From Microcoleus vaginatus HSN003 (GTDB lineage Bacteria > Cyanobacteriota > Cyanobacteriia > Cyanobacteriales > Microcoleaceae): a stretch of 64,000 nt of DNA. The position numbers and the translations under genes were made by a program. How positions within the stretch are numbered: the first letter of the stretch is position 1; each line of letters begins with the position of its first letter. The DNA lies in contig NZ_CP031705.1 of assembly GCF_022701255.1 (NCBI RefSeq), positions 5,332,001 to 5,396,000 of the forward strand. Direction: 5' to 3'. Of the stretch, positions 1 through 8,308 are shown piece by piece. The notes under the pieces were generated by a model. That model did no database searches. It saw only the letters and a list, made by a program, of their open reading frames with translations, and was not told where the DNA came from.

Positions 1-986
1 TCGTTCCCACTGGCAAATGGTGTAGTAGCCTCACTCTTAGTAAATGAATTTGATATTCTGCTAGATTGAAGTTCGGTGAGTATGTTGGTGTATAAATTAA
101 CTCTACTGTGATCTTTTCCTCTATCTCTAATGCTATTTGATCAGCTATTAAATATTTCTTCATCTTCTTTCTCTAGGTCGAATTATTATCCAACAATATT
201 TTTATATGATGCGCTTTTTGTTTGATACTTTCTTGGGACAATTCTCCTATATATAATGCTATATCTTCTGTTTGTCCTGTGGGTGATAGCCTGACAAACT
301 CCTTTACATAGCATCTATCGCTAATAGTCCATTCAGCTTCTCTCTTTTTTTCCCTTCATTTGATGCCACTTCTGGTCGCGTATTTTTTTCTGCCCATCCA
401 TAGTATAGGCTTGGTCGATTCGTGACTGCAAATTCATCAAAAAATACTATTTTCTCCCCACTCTTTATCTCTGCTTTTTTTTTAGGACTTCCACAAACTC
501 CTTCTGTTTCCCTGGCAATGCCTTTGCCTAATCTCGATGCGCTTTTTGATGAGATATATTTAGAGCGGCTAAAATTTCAGAGATTATCGACGTTTTTAGC
601 TCTACTTTCCACCGTTGCTTTATTACCGCCGCCCTGATTTTTCCTTTCCAAATTTCTCTGTCTATCCCATACTTTGTTGGTTTCTCCTCTAAAATCATTC
701 TCTTTAATTCTTGCCGTTTTTCTTGCTCCAGTCTTGATTTTACCTGGTGCTTGATTGGTTGGACTCTTCCCTCTAACCGGATTTCTAAGTACGTTTTGAC
801 CCATCTTGCCAATGTTATATCTGTGCAGCCTAATAGCTTCGTCACTTGTGCACGACTTTTTCCTTCACTTAGATGCCTAATTGCCGATAACCTTTGCCTG
901 ATATAGGATTGCTGATTCTTGTAGTACAGTCGTGGCCACTGCTTTTTCTCTAGGCTTACCAACCGCAATTGTTGGCTCAGATTCAT
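1..986 (-). pseudogene. IS630-family transposase, degenerate, 3' end outside window
   Basis: The first 152 residues (986 down to 528) form an intact N-terminal helix-turn-helix block: a recoded-looking SRAQVTKLLGCTDITLARWV segment followed by a Lys/Arg-rich stretch. Translation of the rest in shifting frames gives an IS630-type DDE domain with FFDEFAVTNRPSLYYGWA, ILLDNNST and YTPTYSPNFNLAEY, which matches the usual 'PPYSPDLNPIE' end region. It is broken by a stop at 528-530 (Tyr or similar expected), a frameshift in an A-run near 475-483, a further frameshift near 310, and an in-frame TAG at 173-175. It is therefore a dead copy. The C-terminus and the right terminal repeat lie beyond base 1. 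No clear terminal inverted repeat was identified upstream of 986. Confidence 0.85.
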
Positions 987-1154
987 TTCTCTTACTCCCT
1001 TTTTTTCTCATTTTACCTCTATCTATATTCTTTGGGCGGGAAGGGAGTAAGCATCGCCCGATTAATTGTAGGTAAACGGCACCGCGTCGTGTCCTGAGTG
1101 TGGATAATATCAATTCTGATGCCAGCGGATTTGATATAAAGCTAACGACATCGA

Positions 1155-1185
1155 GATCCCCGACTTCTTGGAAAAGTCGGGGATC
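1155..1185 (-). terminator. Hairpin just downstream of the isoaspartyl peptidase gene
   Basis: Perfect 12-bp inverted repeat (GATCCCCGACTT / AAGTCGGGGATC) with a 7-nt loop, 25 bases past the stop of the minus-strand gene. There is no long T-run, so it may be a 3' stabilising hairpin or a small dispersed palindrome and not a classical terminator. Confidence 0.45.
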
Positions 1186-1209
1186 GAAATCACCGATCCA
1201 GAAGTCTTT

Positions 1210-2145
1210 TTAAGCAATAAAAATCAGCTTTCCCTTGCTCATTTCCAAAGTATCGCCCATTTGCATACCGTTGTGAAAAGCACCCAAAATCACCTCGCTA
1301 GTTTTGCCGAAAGCGATCGCCCCGCTAGCATCAATTCCAATTGCGCCAAAATCCCGTTGACGCTCGTCAGCTTCAGTAAAAGAACGCTCAAAAGCAGCTT
1401 TCAAACTCAAACCATCCGTTACTCGAATCACAATTCGCGGGGCCAAACACTCGTCCATAATGTGCTCGCCAATCCCCGTACAGCTTACCGCCGCACTTTG
1501 GGCCGCGTAATTTCCCGCCGGCATCGCCGAGTCGCTAACCCGCCCGATGCGCTCAAAACCCTTGCCGCCAGTCGAAGTCCCAGCAGCCAAGCGTCCATGA
1601 ACATCCAAAGCTACGACTCCGATGGTTCCAACACCGGCCGGTTCGGCAACCACGTCAGCCATTGCTTTACTAAAATTGCCTTGGCGTTCCTGCATCCACT
1701 CGTGCAAACGCAAATCCGTCATCGGATCGTAAATCGGCAATTGAAGTTCTCGCAGCAATTCCGCCGAACCAAAATCAGAGAGAACTCGATCGTCCGAATG
1801 CTGCAAAAATTGAGCAAGTTCGATCGGATGTTGAACGCGAGAAACATTAATCGCCCCGCTGAAACGCTGCATCAAACCGTCCATCAGCGAAGCACTCATC
1901 CGAATTTGACCGTCCGACTGCACCACAGAACCCGTACCGGCATTAAATCGCGGGTCATCTTCCAACAATTGGCAGCCCCGCACCACTGCATCTACGGCAC
2001 TGGTACCGTTTTTCAGCAGCGGATAAACTTCCTCCAAAACATCGTAAAGCGATTTCCGCACCGCCTCAATTCCGCCTTTACTATGTAGAGAACTGCCCGC
2101 ACCGCCGTGAATAACTAGCTTTGGTTGCACTTGTTGCGATGCCAT
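1210..2145 (-). CDS. iaaA: Isoaspartyl peptidase / L-asparaginase (Ntn-hydrolase, Thr nucleophile)
   Basis: This 311-residue protein has the plant-type asparaginase/taspase fold. It hydrolyses isoaspartyl dipeptides and L-asparagine in the cytoplasm, recycling damaged or cyanophycin-derived beta-aspartyl peptides. Visible landmarks are the N-terminal VIHGGAG motif, FNAGTGS at residues 68-73, and the autoprocessing site G173-T174 (GVGTIGVVALD). Thr174 becomes the free N-terminal nucleophile of the beta subunit. STGGKGF and CTGIGE form the substrate-binding loops. Length and motifs fit an intact precursor. The ATG start at 2145 is the only good one; the gene stands alone, with no partner on the same strand closer than DUF2256. 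Confidence 0.93.
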   Translation of the reverse strand: MASQQVQPKLVIHGGAGSSLHSKGGIEAVRKSLYDVLEEVYPLLKNGTSAVDAVVRGCQLLEDDPRFNAGTGSVVQSDGQIRMSASLMDGLMQRFSGAINVSRVQHPIELAQFLQHSDDRVLSDFGSAELLRELQLPIYDPMTDLRLHEWMQERQGNFSKAMADVVAEPAGVGTIGVVALDVHGRLAAGTSTGGKGFERIGRVSDSAMPAGNYAAQSAAVSCTGIGEHIMDECLAPRIVIRVTDGLSLKAAFERSFTEADERQRDFGAIGIDASGAIAFGKTSEVILGAFHNGMQMGDTLEMSKGKLIFIA

Positions 2146-2217
2146 AATTTATAACCTAATAACCTAAAATTTTTCCTTTGCAATCTTAGCTTTGATCGAG
2201 CAACTTGCCCTAAATTC

Positions 2218-2373
2218 TTAATCTTGAGCCGCCAAACGGCGGCGACGACAACGTTCGGAGCAGTATTTGACCTCATCCCAGCAGTCGGCCCATTTTTTGC
2301 GCCAACTAAAAGGTCGATCGCACACCGGGCACATTTTTGTCGGTAAATCAGATTTCGATCGCTGCTTTGCCAT
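2218..2373 (-). CDS. DUF2256 small zinc-ribbon-like protein (51 aa)
   Basis: A 51-residue Cys/Arg/Trp-rich protein that fits the DUF2256 family. Translation shows MCPVCDRPFSWRKKW, then a KYCSERCRRRR segment. The two CxxC-like pairs (C15/C18 and C38/C42) probably bind one zinc ion. The family is widespread in bacteria, often next to cryptochrome or nucleotide-modifying genes, and has no assigned activity. The gene is 72 bases upstream of the isoaspartyl peptidase start on the same strand, so co-transcription is possible. The ATG at 2371-2373 is used; the basic C-terminus suggests nucleic acid contact (inference). Confidence 0.8.
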   Translation of the reverse strand: MAKQRSKSDLPTKMCPVCDRPFSWRKKWADCWDEVKYCSERCRRRRLAAQD

Positions 2374-2419
2374 GCTAATTTGGAAAGTACATTACTAACT
2401 CACATCTTGTACCATTTTC

Positions 2420-2720
2420 AGGAACAGGCAAGATGCCTGTTCCACAAGAGTTGAATTTGATTGTGGAACAGGCATCTTGCGATTATGAACAGGCAAGATG
2501 CCTGTTCCACAAGAGTTAAATTTGATTGTGGAACAGGCAACTTGCGATTATGAACAGGCAAGAAGCCTGTTCCACAAGAGTTAAATTTGATTGTGGAACA
2601 GGCATCTTGCCTGTTGCTGAGGAAACAACCTGCATCTTGCCTGTTGCTGAGGCCTGTTCCACAAGAGTTAAATTTGATTGTGGAACAGGCATCTTGCCTG
2701 TTGCTAAGGAAACAACCCAA
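2420..2720. repeat. Palindromic 65-bp tandem repeats (CAGGCAAGATGCCTG family)
   Basis: The unit GAACAGGCAAGATGCCTGTT + CCACAAGAGTTAAATTTGAT + TGTGGAACAGGCATCTTGC recurs with the anchor TCCACAAGAG at 2441, 2506 and 2571 (period 65), then at 2658 in a rearranged copy. Each unit folds on itself. The array ends about 30 bases before the trmJ start. The same family recurs at about 10.8, 15.5, 29.3, 36.7, 40.2 and 58.8 kb. Confidence 0.9.
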
Positions 2721-2747
2721 TTTCTGCCAAACACCTCCCAAATAAAA

Positions 2748-3536
2748 ATGCTCGAAACGGCCGACGCCAATATCCGAATAGTCTTAGTCGAACCTGCTGG
2801 CCCATTGAATGTCGGTTCTGTTGCCCGCGTCATGAAAAATATGGGTTTGCACCAATTAGTTTTGGTTAATCCCCAATGCGATTATTTAGGGGAAGAGGCC
2901 CGGCTGATGGCAGTTCGCGCCGCCGACATATTGGAAACTGCCAAAGTAGTCGAGAGTTTGCCGGCTGCTTTGGTTGGGTGCGTCAGAGCGATCGCAACTA
3001 CAGGGGATGATTGTCGATCGTTGCCAACACAACTAGAAGAACCCGCAGATGCCTTGCCTTGGCTCCTAGAAGCCCCCAGCGCCCTCATTTTCGGCCGAGA
3101 AGACTGCGGCTTGACCAATGCCGAATTAAACCGCGCTCAACGCCTGATCCGCATTCCTAGCAGCGATGCCTACACTTCCCTAAATCTCGCCCAAGCCGTC
3201 GCTATCTGCTGTTACGAACTATACAAGTCAGTTGTCAGTTGTCAGTTGTCAGTTGTCAGTTGCCCGGAGGAATCGGCTCCTTTGGAAAATTTAGAGGGAT
3301 ATTACCAGCAACTAGAAACTTTGCTGTTAAAAATAGGATATTTGCAGCAGCACACAGCAGCAAGCCGGATGGAAAAATTTCGGCGTTTGTATACCAGGGC
3401 CTATCCGACAATGGATGAAGTCGCCATGCTGCGGGGCGTCCTCCGTCAAACAGAATGGGCAATCAAAACTTACCAACGAGAGACAAATTTTGATACTCTG
3501 GATGGGGCGTTGCCGGAAAATCCAACGGATAGCTAG
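2748..3536 (+). CDS. trmJ: tRNA (Cm32/Um32) 2'-O-methyltransferase TrmJ (SPOUT family)
   Basis: A 262-residue SPOUT methyltransferase that uses SAM to 2'-O-methylate position 32 of the tRNA anticodon loop. The SPOUT core contains RIVLVEPAGPLNVGSVARVMKNMG (N-terminal RNA-binding/catalytic Asn-Arg region), ALIFGREDCGLTN (motif 2) and IPSSDAYTSLNLAQAVAI (trefoil-knot SAM loop). A C-terminal dimer/tRNA-binding helix pair follows, with RRLYTRAYPTMDEVAMLRGVL. Translation upstream of 2748 would run into palindromic repeats, so the ATG at 2748 is chosen. Between the knot and the C-terminal extension the reading frame is formed by five TCAGTTG heptamers (3228-3262), encoding a Ser/Val/Cys/Gln/Leu-rich linker; see findings. 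Confidence 0.9.
   Translation: MLETADANIRIVLVEPAGPLNVGSVARVMKNMGLHQLVLVNPQCDYLGEEARLMAVRAADILETAKVVESLPAALVGCVRAIATTGDDCRSLPTQLEEPADALPWLLEAPSALIFGREDCGLTNAELNRAQRLIRIPSSDAYTSLNLAQAVAICCYELYKSVVSCQLSVVSCPEESAPLENLEGYYQQLETLLLKIGYLQQHTAASRMEKFRRLYTRAYPTMDEVAMLRGVLRQTEWAIKTYQRETNFDTLDGALPENPTDS
3228..3262 (+). repeat. Heptanucleotide STRR (TCAGTTG x5) inside trmJ
   Basis: Five perfect tandem TCAGTTG units at 3228, 3235, 3242, 3249 and 3256, all inside the open reading frame. Seven is not a multiple of three, so gain or loss of one unit would shift the frame. Confidence 0.97.
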
Positions 3537-3703
3537 GAGAAATACTGATAATTGGGGATGTGAGATTGAGGATTTTTTTCACAGAGAACTTTCCTGCACC
3601 CACTTGTCATTTTCATAGCCGGGTTTCTTGACTAAAAACCTAAGCTTTGGGATAATTTGCAAGCAATAAACCCGGTTGCTGATACCATGCAGCGTCTGGG
3701 GTA

Positions 3704-3733
3704 AATCTAAAATCTAAAATCTAAAATCTAAAA
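3704..3733 (+). repeat. Heptanucleotide STRR (TCTAAAA x4)
   Basis: Four tandem copies of TCTAAAA in the 260-bp gap between trmJ and the following serine hydrolase gene. The rest of the gap (3537-3798) shows no gene. Confidence 0.9.
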
Positions 3734-3798
3734 TTGATTGGCTGGCAGGCTGAAAAATCTTAAACTTGAACTTTACATTACTGATGAAGGAGTAAGAC

Positions 3799-5424
3799 GT
3801 GGCAGAGCGGTTTCCCAAAGGATCGATATTATCGGTGATATCCTCGTCGATATCCTCTCCCAACTCCGGCTCAAAGCAGCCTAAGTCCGGCAAAGCAAGT
3901 CAGTCTGGCAACTCCGGCCGCCGCCGTCCTCCGCAACCGCAAAACGGCAATCCAGAAATTCGATCGCCCGAACCTGCTACTTTGCCAGTGCAACAGGGCC
4001 GCGGCAGCAGAAATGGAGCCAATTCTCCCACATCTTCGGAAGAATTTCCTACACAAGACTTTTTATCCGATCCCCGATCGGCAATTAACCCCAGAACACC
4101 CAGAACCAGCAAAACTCCGCAGTCGAAGACTCGCCAACCACGCAAAAAAGGCCTCGCTGCTGTCGATATGTTCGAGTTTCCGGACCCGACTCTGGAGCGG
4201 GAAAATGTGAGTTCGATCGCCAGCAATCCCAACAGCCAGCTCCCAAAAGCCACTCCCCCTACCACCCGGGGAAGTCGTCCCAGTTCGCCCCCAGTTCGCA
4301 TTTCAGAGACGGTAATCCCCGCAGATGCCAAAAAACCACCCGTGCCTAAACCGCGCCCACAAGCGAGTCAGAGACCGGGTAAACGCTCTGCACCTCCGAG
4401 CGTGCCGCCGTTGGTGTATGCTACTCGCTTGCTGATTTTGGGAGTTGGCATAGCGGTGATTTGCGGTACGCTGCTGTCGGTGGTAAATGCCGTCAGTCGA
4501 GCATCCACTGTAGCGGCAGAAGAACAAACCACCGCAGGGCAGAACAACCCAGCCGATAGCGCATCTGCTGCACCCGCGACCCCTGAAGCGCTGCAACTGA
4601 CTCAAGAATTAGGAGCTTTGAAAACCCAAGTTCAGGTTTTAGCAACAGAAAATCCTAGTTTGACAACCGGAATATTTCTAGTCGATTTAGATACTGGAAG
4701 CTACCTAAATTTTAACGGCGATACTGCTTTTGCTTCAGCTAGCACGATTAAAGTGCCAATTTTAGTAGCTTTTTTCCAAGCAGTAGATGAGGGCAAAGTG
4801 CAGTTAGATCAGATGCTGACGCTGAAGTCCGAACACATTGCCGGCGGTTCTGGAGATATGCAAGACCAGGCTCCGGGCAAGAAGTATTCGGCTTTGGAAG
4901 TTGCCCAAAAGATGATTGTTGTCAGCGACAATACGGCGACAAATATGATGATTGAGTTGTTGGGAGGTGCTGAAGTGTTGAATCAGCATTTTGCCAATTG
5001 GGGTTTGAGGGCGACGGTTCTCCGCAATAATTTGCCTGATTTGGAGGGAACTAATACTACCAGTCCGCAGGATTTGATTAATATCATAGCCCAGATCGAT
5101 CGGGGTAATTTGGTATCGGTGAAATCGCGCGATCGTATTTTGCAAATCATGCGCCAAACTAAAAATGATTCTTTGCTGCCGAAAGGTTTAGGCGAAGGTT
5201 CAATTATTGCTCACAAAACCGGCAACATTGATACAATTCTTGCGGATGCGGGGATGGTGGATTTGCCGAACGGTAAGCGTTATTTGGTGGCGGTGATGGT
5301 GAAGCATTCGCCGGAAACAGAGAAGCCAGCTCAAGCATTGATTCGGGAGATTTCTCGGATTAGTTACCGCTATTTGTACGGTGGGGAAACGCCAGCGGAT
5401 TCACAAGTGAAAATTAAAAATTGA
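3799..5424 (+). CDS. Membrane-anchored class A beta-lactamase-like serine hydrolase
   Basis: A 541-residue protein. Residues 1-205 are low-complexity, Pro/Ser/Arg-rich and probably cytoplasmic. A single transmembrane helix follows at about 211-233 (LLILGVGIAVICGTLL), then an extracytoplasmic penicillin-recognising domain from about 270. The class A signature is complete: S315-T-I-K318 (SxxK), S376-D-N378 (SDN) and K473-T-G475. The omega-loop region is present around 415-430 but without a textbook ExxLN. Such cyanobacterial proteins are usually annotated as 'serine hydrolase' and may act on peptidoglycan peptides and not on drugs. The start is GTG at 3799, preceded by AAGGAG at 3787-3792. No neighbour shares the strand closely enough for an obvious operon. 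Confidence 0.88.
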   Translation: MAERFPKGSILSVISSSISSPNSGSKQPKSGKASQSGNSGRRRPPQPQNGNPEIRSPEPATLPVQQGRGSRNGANSPTSSEEFPTQDFLSDPRSAINPRTPRTSKTPQSKTRQPRKKGLAAVDMFEFPDPTLERENVSSIASNPNSQLPKATPPTTRGSRPSSPPVRISETVIPADAKKPPVPKPRPQASQRPGKRSAPPSVPPLVYATRLLILGVGIAVICGTLLSVVNAVSRASTVAAEEQTTAGQNNPADSASAAPATPEALQLTQELGALKTQVQVLATENPSLTTGIFLVDLDTGSYLNFNGDTAFASASTIKVPILVAFFQAVDEGKVQLDQMLTLKSEHIAGGSGDMQDQAPGKKYSALEVAQKMIVVSDNTATNMMIELLGGAEVLNQHFANWGLRATVLRNNLPDLEGTNTTSPQDLINIIAQIDRGNLVSVKSRDRILQIMRQTKNDSLLPKGLGEGSIIAHKTGNIDTILADAGMVDLPNGKRYLVAVMVKHSPETEKPAQALIREISRISYRYLYGGETPADSQVKIKN

Positions 5425-5489
5425 AAATTCAACCGGGTTTTTTCCCGCTAGTCTCGTAGATTTTATCAAACTATAAATCAGTTTGTATT

Positions 5490-5891
5490 ATGAAACTAAA
5501 CATCGGACTTGCTTGCCTGGTAGCGCTCTCAACTTTAACCGTTGCAGTCTCCCCCACCTTGAGTAATGCTAATCCTGCTCCTGAATATGAGACCGACGGC
5601 GTGAGAGTGATCAACAATAATATCGAACTCAATCGGGCAAAAAACTTAGCCCGTCAAGCAGCAGAAAGGGCTAATGGGGGTTTGGGGAAATATCGAGCTG
5701 AAGCTTCTATGCACGGTACTTCTAAGGAATCGCCGTTTGTTGACAATGGGGATGGAACTTGGACTTTTACTTTTAAGGGTTCCAAGCCGGGTTCGTCTGT
5801 CTATACTGTAGAAACGGTTGTTACGGTTTCCCAAGATGGCCGAATCAGAGTTGATTACAACGGGCAAATTCGCGACTCAAACGCAATTTAA
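5490..5891 (+). CDS. Small secreted protein of unknown function (133 aa)
   Basis: A 133-residue protein with a clear Sec signal peptide: MKLNIGLACLVALSTLTVAV, then a likely cleavage after SNA at about residue 27. The mature part is roughly 105 residues with an amphipathic helix rich in Ala/Arg (ARQAAERANGGLGKYRAEAS) followed by beta-strand-like segments (WTFTFKGSKPGSSVYTVETV, RIRVDYNGQIR). I do not recognise the family. It lies 66 bases after the serine hydrolase gene on the same strand and might be co-transcribed. It is probably periplasmic or cell-surface (inference from the signal peptide only). Confidence 0.75.
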   Translation: MKLNIGLACLVALSTLTVAVSPTLSNANPAPEYETDGVRVINNNIELNRAKNLARQAAERANGGLGKYRAEASMHGTSKESPFVDNGDGTWTFTFKGSKPGSSVYTVETVVTVSQDGRIRVDYNGQIRDSNAI

Positions 5892-6021
5892 TAATACTTG
5901 CGATTTACTCCTTGGTGTTCAGAAACCGGGTTTTTCACGAAATACTTTGTTACAGCCCCAGAAACCGTAAAAAACCCGGTTTCTTGGTGTTGATGCGTCC
6001 AGGACTCAAATGTTTATCGAT

Positions 6022-6431
6022 GTTTCAATCCCTGATAGGGATTTAGGTTTATTCCGGCTTTGACCGCAGGGGCTATCGCACTTTGACTCACTTTGTTTCA
6101 ATCCCTGATAGGGGTTTAGGTTTATTCCGGCGGTTTGCCCCCCTCTTCTCCCCAGCTCGCGATCATCTTGTCGTTTCAATCCCTGATAGGGGTTTAGGTT
6201 TATTCCGGCAAAGTACATCGGGATTACAACCGGGACATGAAGCGGTTTCAATCCCTGATAGGGGTTTAGGTTGATTCGGACTTGCGCCGCCTGCTGGTTG
6301 GGGTTTCGTTTCTCTCGGCGGTGTTTCAATCCCTGATAGGGGTTTAGGTTGATTCCGGAGGGTAAGTAATAAGTCAGCGCCAAACTTCGGATTAAGTTTC
6401 AATCCCTGATAGGGGTTTAGGTTGATTCCGG
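6022..6431 (+). CRISPR. Orphan CRISPR array, 6 repeats and 5 spacers
   Basis: Thirty-six-base repeats begin GTTTCAATCCCTGATAGGGG and end TTTAGGTTGATTCCGG, starting at 6022, 6095, 6173, 6245, 6323 and 6396. Spacers are 37, 42, 36, 43 and 37 bases, unrelated to each other. The repeat changes along the array: copy 1 has GGGATTTAGGTTTATT, copies 2-3 GGGGTTTAGGTTTATT, and copies 4-6 GGGGTTTAGGTTGATT. Copy 4 lacks one C near its end. The GTTTCAATCCCT start is typical of cyanobacterial type I-D/III repeats. No cas gene lies within the window, so Cas proteins must act in trans or the array is silent. The orientation given is by similarity to such repeats and is not proven. Confidence 0.95.
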
Positions 6432-6701
6432 CGCCCCTGCCAGAAGCCTTACAGTATTTAGTTTTCAAGGTACTGTTCCGTCAAGCATCCAAAAAATATC
6501 ATTTCAGGCACCGACCTGTCAAGAGGCAAAATTTTCAACAAATATTAAAGCTATACACAGCAATGATTGCAGCGTTTCCGTGAACCTCCTTTTTCAGCAG
6601 AGAGGCTCAAACCCTTGTCCTACAAGCCATACAGCCTAAAGATTTGACCCCCTCAAACAAACACCTACCCATTCACGGAAATTCCACGAACCGGAAAGCG
6701 A

Positions 6702-7742
6702 TTAAACACTCGCGACTGCTAACTGTTCCGCAGCCTCTTTCTCGTTCATCTCGTCGAGTTTTTGCCACACTTGCTGCATCAATTCATCCAATCCAAGTCT
6801 ACTAACGGCGGAAATCAACAAAACAGGAGCGCCGCTCATTTCTTTAAGTCTGCTGATTAAATTACGGATTTCTTCGCTTTCGAGGTCGATCGCATCTACC
6901 TTATTAAAAGCCAAAATCTGCGGTTTATCGGCTAAACCACGCCTGTAAGCCTTCAATTCTTCCTGAATTGTGACGTAATTGGCGATCGGGTCTTCATCCG
7001 TAATATCGATCAAGTGCAGCAACAACCGAGTCCGCTCAATGTGCCGCAAAAACTCGTAACCCAAACCAGCACCTTCGTGCGCTCCTTCAATCAATCCCGG
7101 AATATCTGCAAACACCGTACCGTCTCCAGTCGGTTTTCTGACTACGCCCAAATTCGGGACTAAAGTTGTAAACGGATAATCTGCTATTTTGGGGCGAGCC
7201 GCAGACAAAGCTGAAATTAAGGTGGATTTGCCAGCATTTGGCATCCCAAGAATCCCCACTTCTGCTAATAGCTTCAATTCCAAACGCAAAAATTTGTGTT
7301 CTCCTTCTTTTCCCGGCATCGCATAATCTGGAGCTCGGTTAGAATTGGTCAGAAAACACTTATTCCCCAAACCGCCTTTGCCGCCTTGGGCCACGCAAAA
7401 AGTCTGTCCGGGCGTTACTAAATCTGCTAAGATTGCCTGAGTTTCCGCGTCGTAAACTACTGTACCGCAGGGAACTTCGATCGTGCGATCGTCCCCACCG
7501 GCACCGGTCATATTTTTCGGCGCGCCCCGCTTCCCGTCATCGGCTTTAAAAATCCGGTTGTACTGAAAATCTAGCAGGGTTTGCAGGCTTTCCACTGCCA
7601 CCATATACACGGAACCGCCTTTGCCGCCCGTCCCGCCGCTCGGCCCGCCCGCCGGTACATACTTTTCTCTGCGAAAAGCTACCATACCGTCGCCACCTTT
7701 GCCGGCTGCGACTTGAATATCTGCTCGATCGATAAATTGCAT
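6702..7742 (-). CDS. obgE: Obg/CgtA family GTPase
   Basis: An intact 346-residue Obg GTPase. Residues 1-158 form the glycine-rich Obg fold (GKGGDGMVAFRREKYVPAGG, GGKGGLGN). The G domain follows with G1 GMPNAGKST, G2 TTLVPNLG, G3 DIPGLIEGA, G4 NKVD and G5 SAVS. The protein associates with the large ribosomal subunit and couples ribosome assembly to the nucleotide pool. The usual acidic C-terminal tail is short. ATG at 7742 is the family's conserved MQFIDRA start. No same-strand neighbour is close; rpmA/rplU, often adjacent in other bacteria, are not here. Confidence 0.97.
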   Translation of the reverse strand: MQFIDRADIQVAAGKGGDGMVAFRREKYVPAGGPSGGTGGKGGSVYMVAVESLQTLLDFQYNRIFKADDGKRGAPKNMTGAGGDDRTIEVPCGTVVYDAETQAILADLVTPGQTFCVAQGGKGGLGNKCFLTNSNRAPDYAMPGKEGEHKFLRLELKLLAEVGILGMPNAGKSTLISALSAARPKIADYPFTTLVPNLGVVRKPTGDGTVFADIPGLIEGAHEGAGLGYEFLRHIERTRLLLHLIDITDEDPIANYVTIQEELKAYRRGLADKPQILAFNKVDAIDLESEEIRNLISRLKEMSGAPVLLISAVSRLGLDELMQQVWQKLDEMNEKEAAEQLAVASV

Positions 7743-8308
7743 AATTTAGTCAGTAGTCAATAGCCCTTACTTATTATGATACCAGATCCCAGCCCAATAT
7801 TCGTCTCTGCCTTTAGTCCGGGTCGGCGGACGACAGCCAAGTTTAGTCGCGATTTACAATTGTCGGAAAAATATAATTATACCAATTCTGAAAAGTAGTG
7901 CAGAGTGAGAGATTGTACGCGAGCATCTGTAGGGAAACGGCACTGCCGTGTTCGGCTCCTAAATATGCGACTTTTAATAATTTGTATAAGATTGAGGATT
8001 GTACCCAGACTTTTGTTGAATTAGTATTATCAAAGCAGATTTTATATTAGCAGGACTCACGCATAAAAACTGAATAAGCCGGATTTTTATAATGAGGCGG
8101 ATATCTGTAAAAATATTTTTTTTTGCCAAAAATAGGTTTTTAAATCATCGAAAATACTCTACTGAAAATTAGTAATTGCTAATTACACGAGTTCTGCAAA
8201 TACTGATTTAACGTGCTAATTATAGCGGTAAGGTGCTTATGGGCGCATCCTACAGATAGAGGTTCTGCGCCCTGGAATGAATTACCAATTAGCAATTACC
8301 CCTTCCTA
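7743..8308. other. 566-bp non-coding gap
   Basis: AT-rich sequence with no convincing reading frame. It contains a small palindromic motif (GTAGGGAAACGGCACTGCCGTG, about 7930-7952) like those at 34.5 and 53.1 kb. It also has a GCAGGACTCACGCA word at 8049 that resembles cyanobacterial insertion-element ends but has no inverted partner nearby. Confidence 0.6.

Noticed and set aside
1168..2088. 306-codon plus-strand frame opposite the isoaspartyl peptidase
   Set aside because: Antisense shadow; the minus-strand protein has a complete family match.
2526..2747. N-terminal extension of TrmJ
   Set aside because: Encoded by the palindromic tandem repeat; the SPOUT domain starts after ATG at 2748.
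6006..6468. Minus-strand frames with NKPKSLSGIET repeats
   Set aside because: Translation of CRISPR repeats.
8045..8065. Insertion-element end (GCAGGACTCACGCA)
   Set aside because: No inverted partner or target duplication within the gap.
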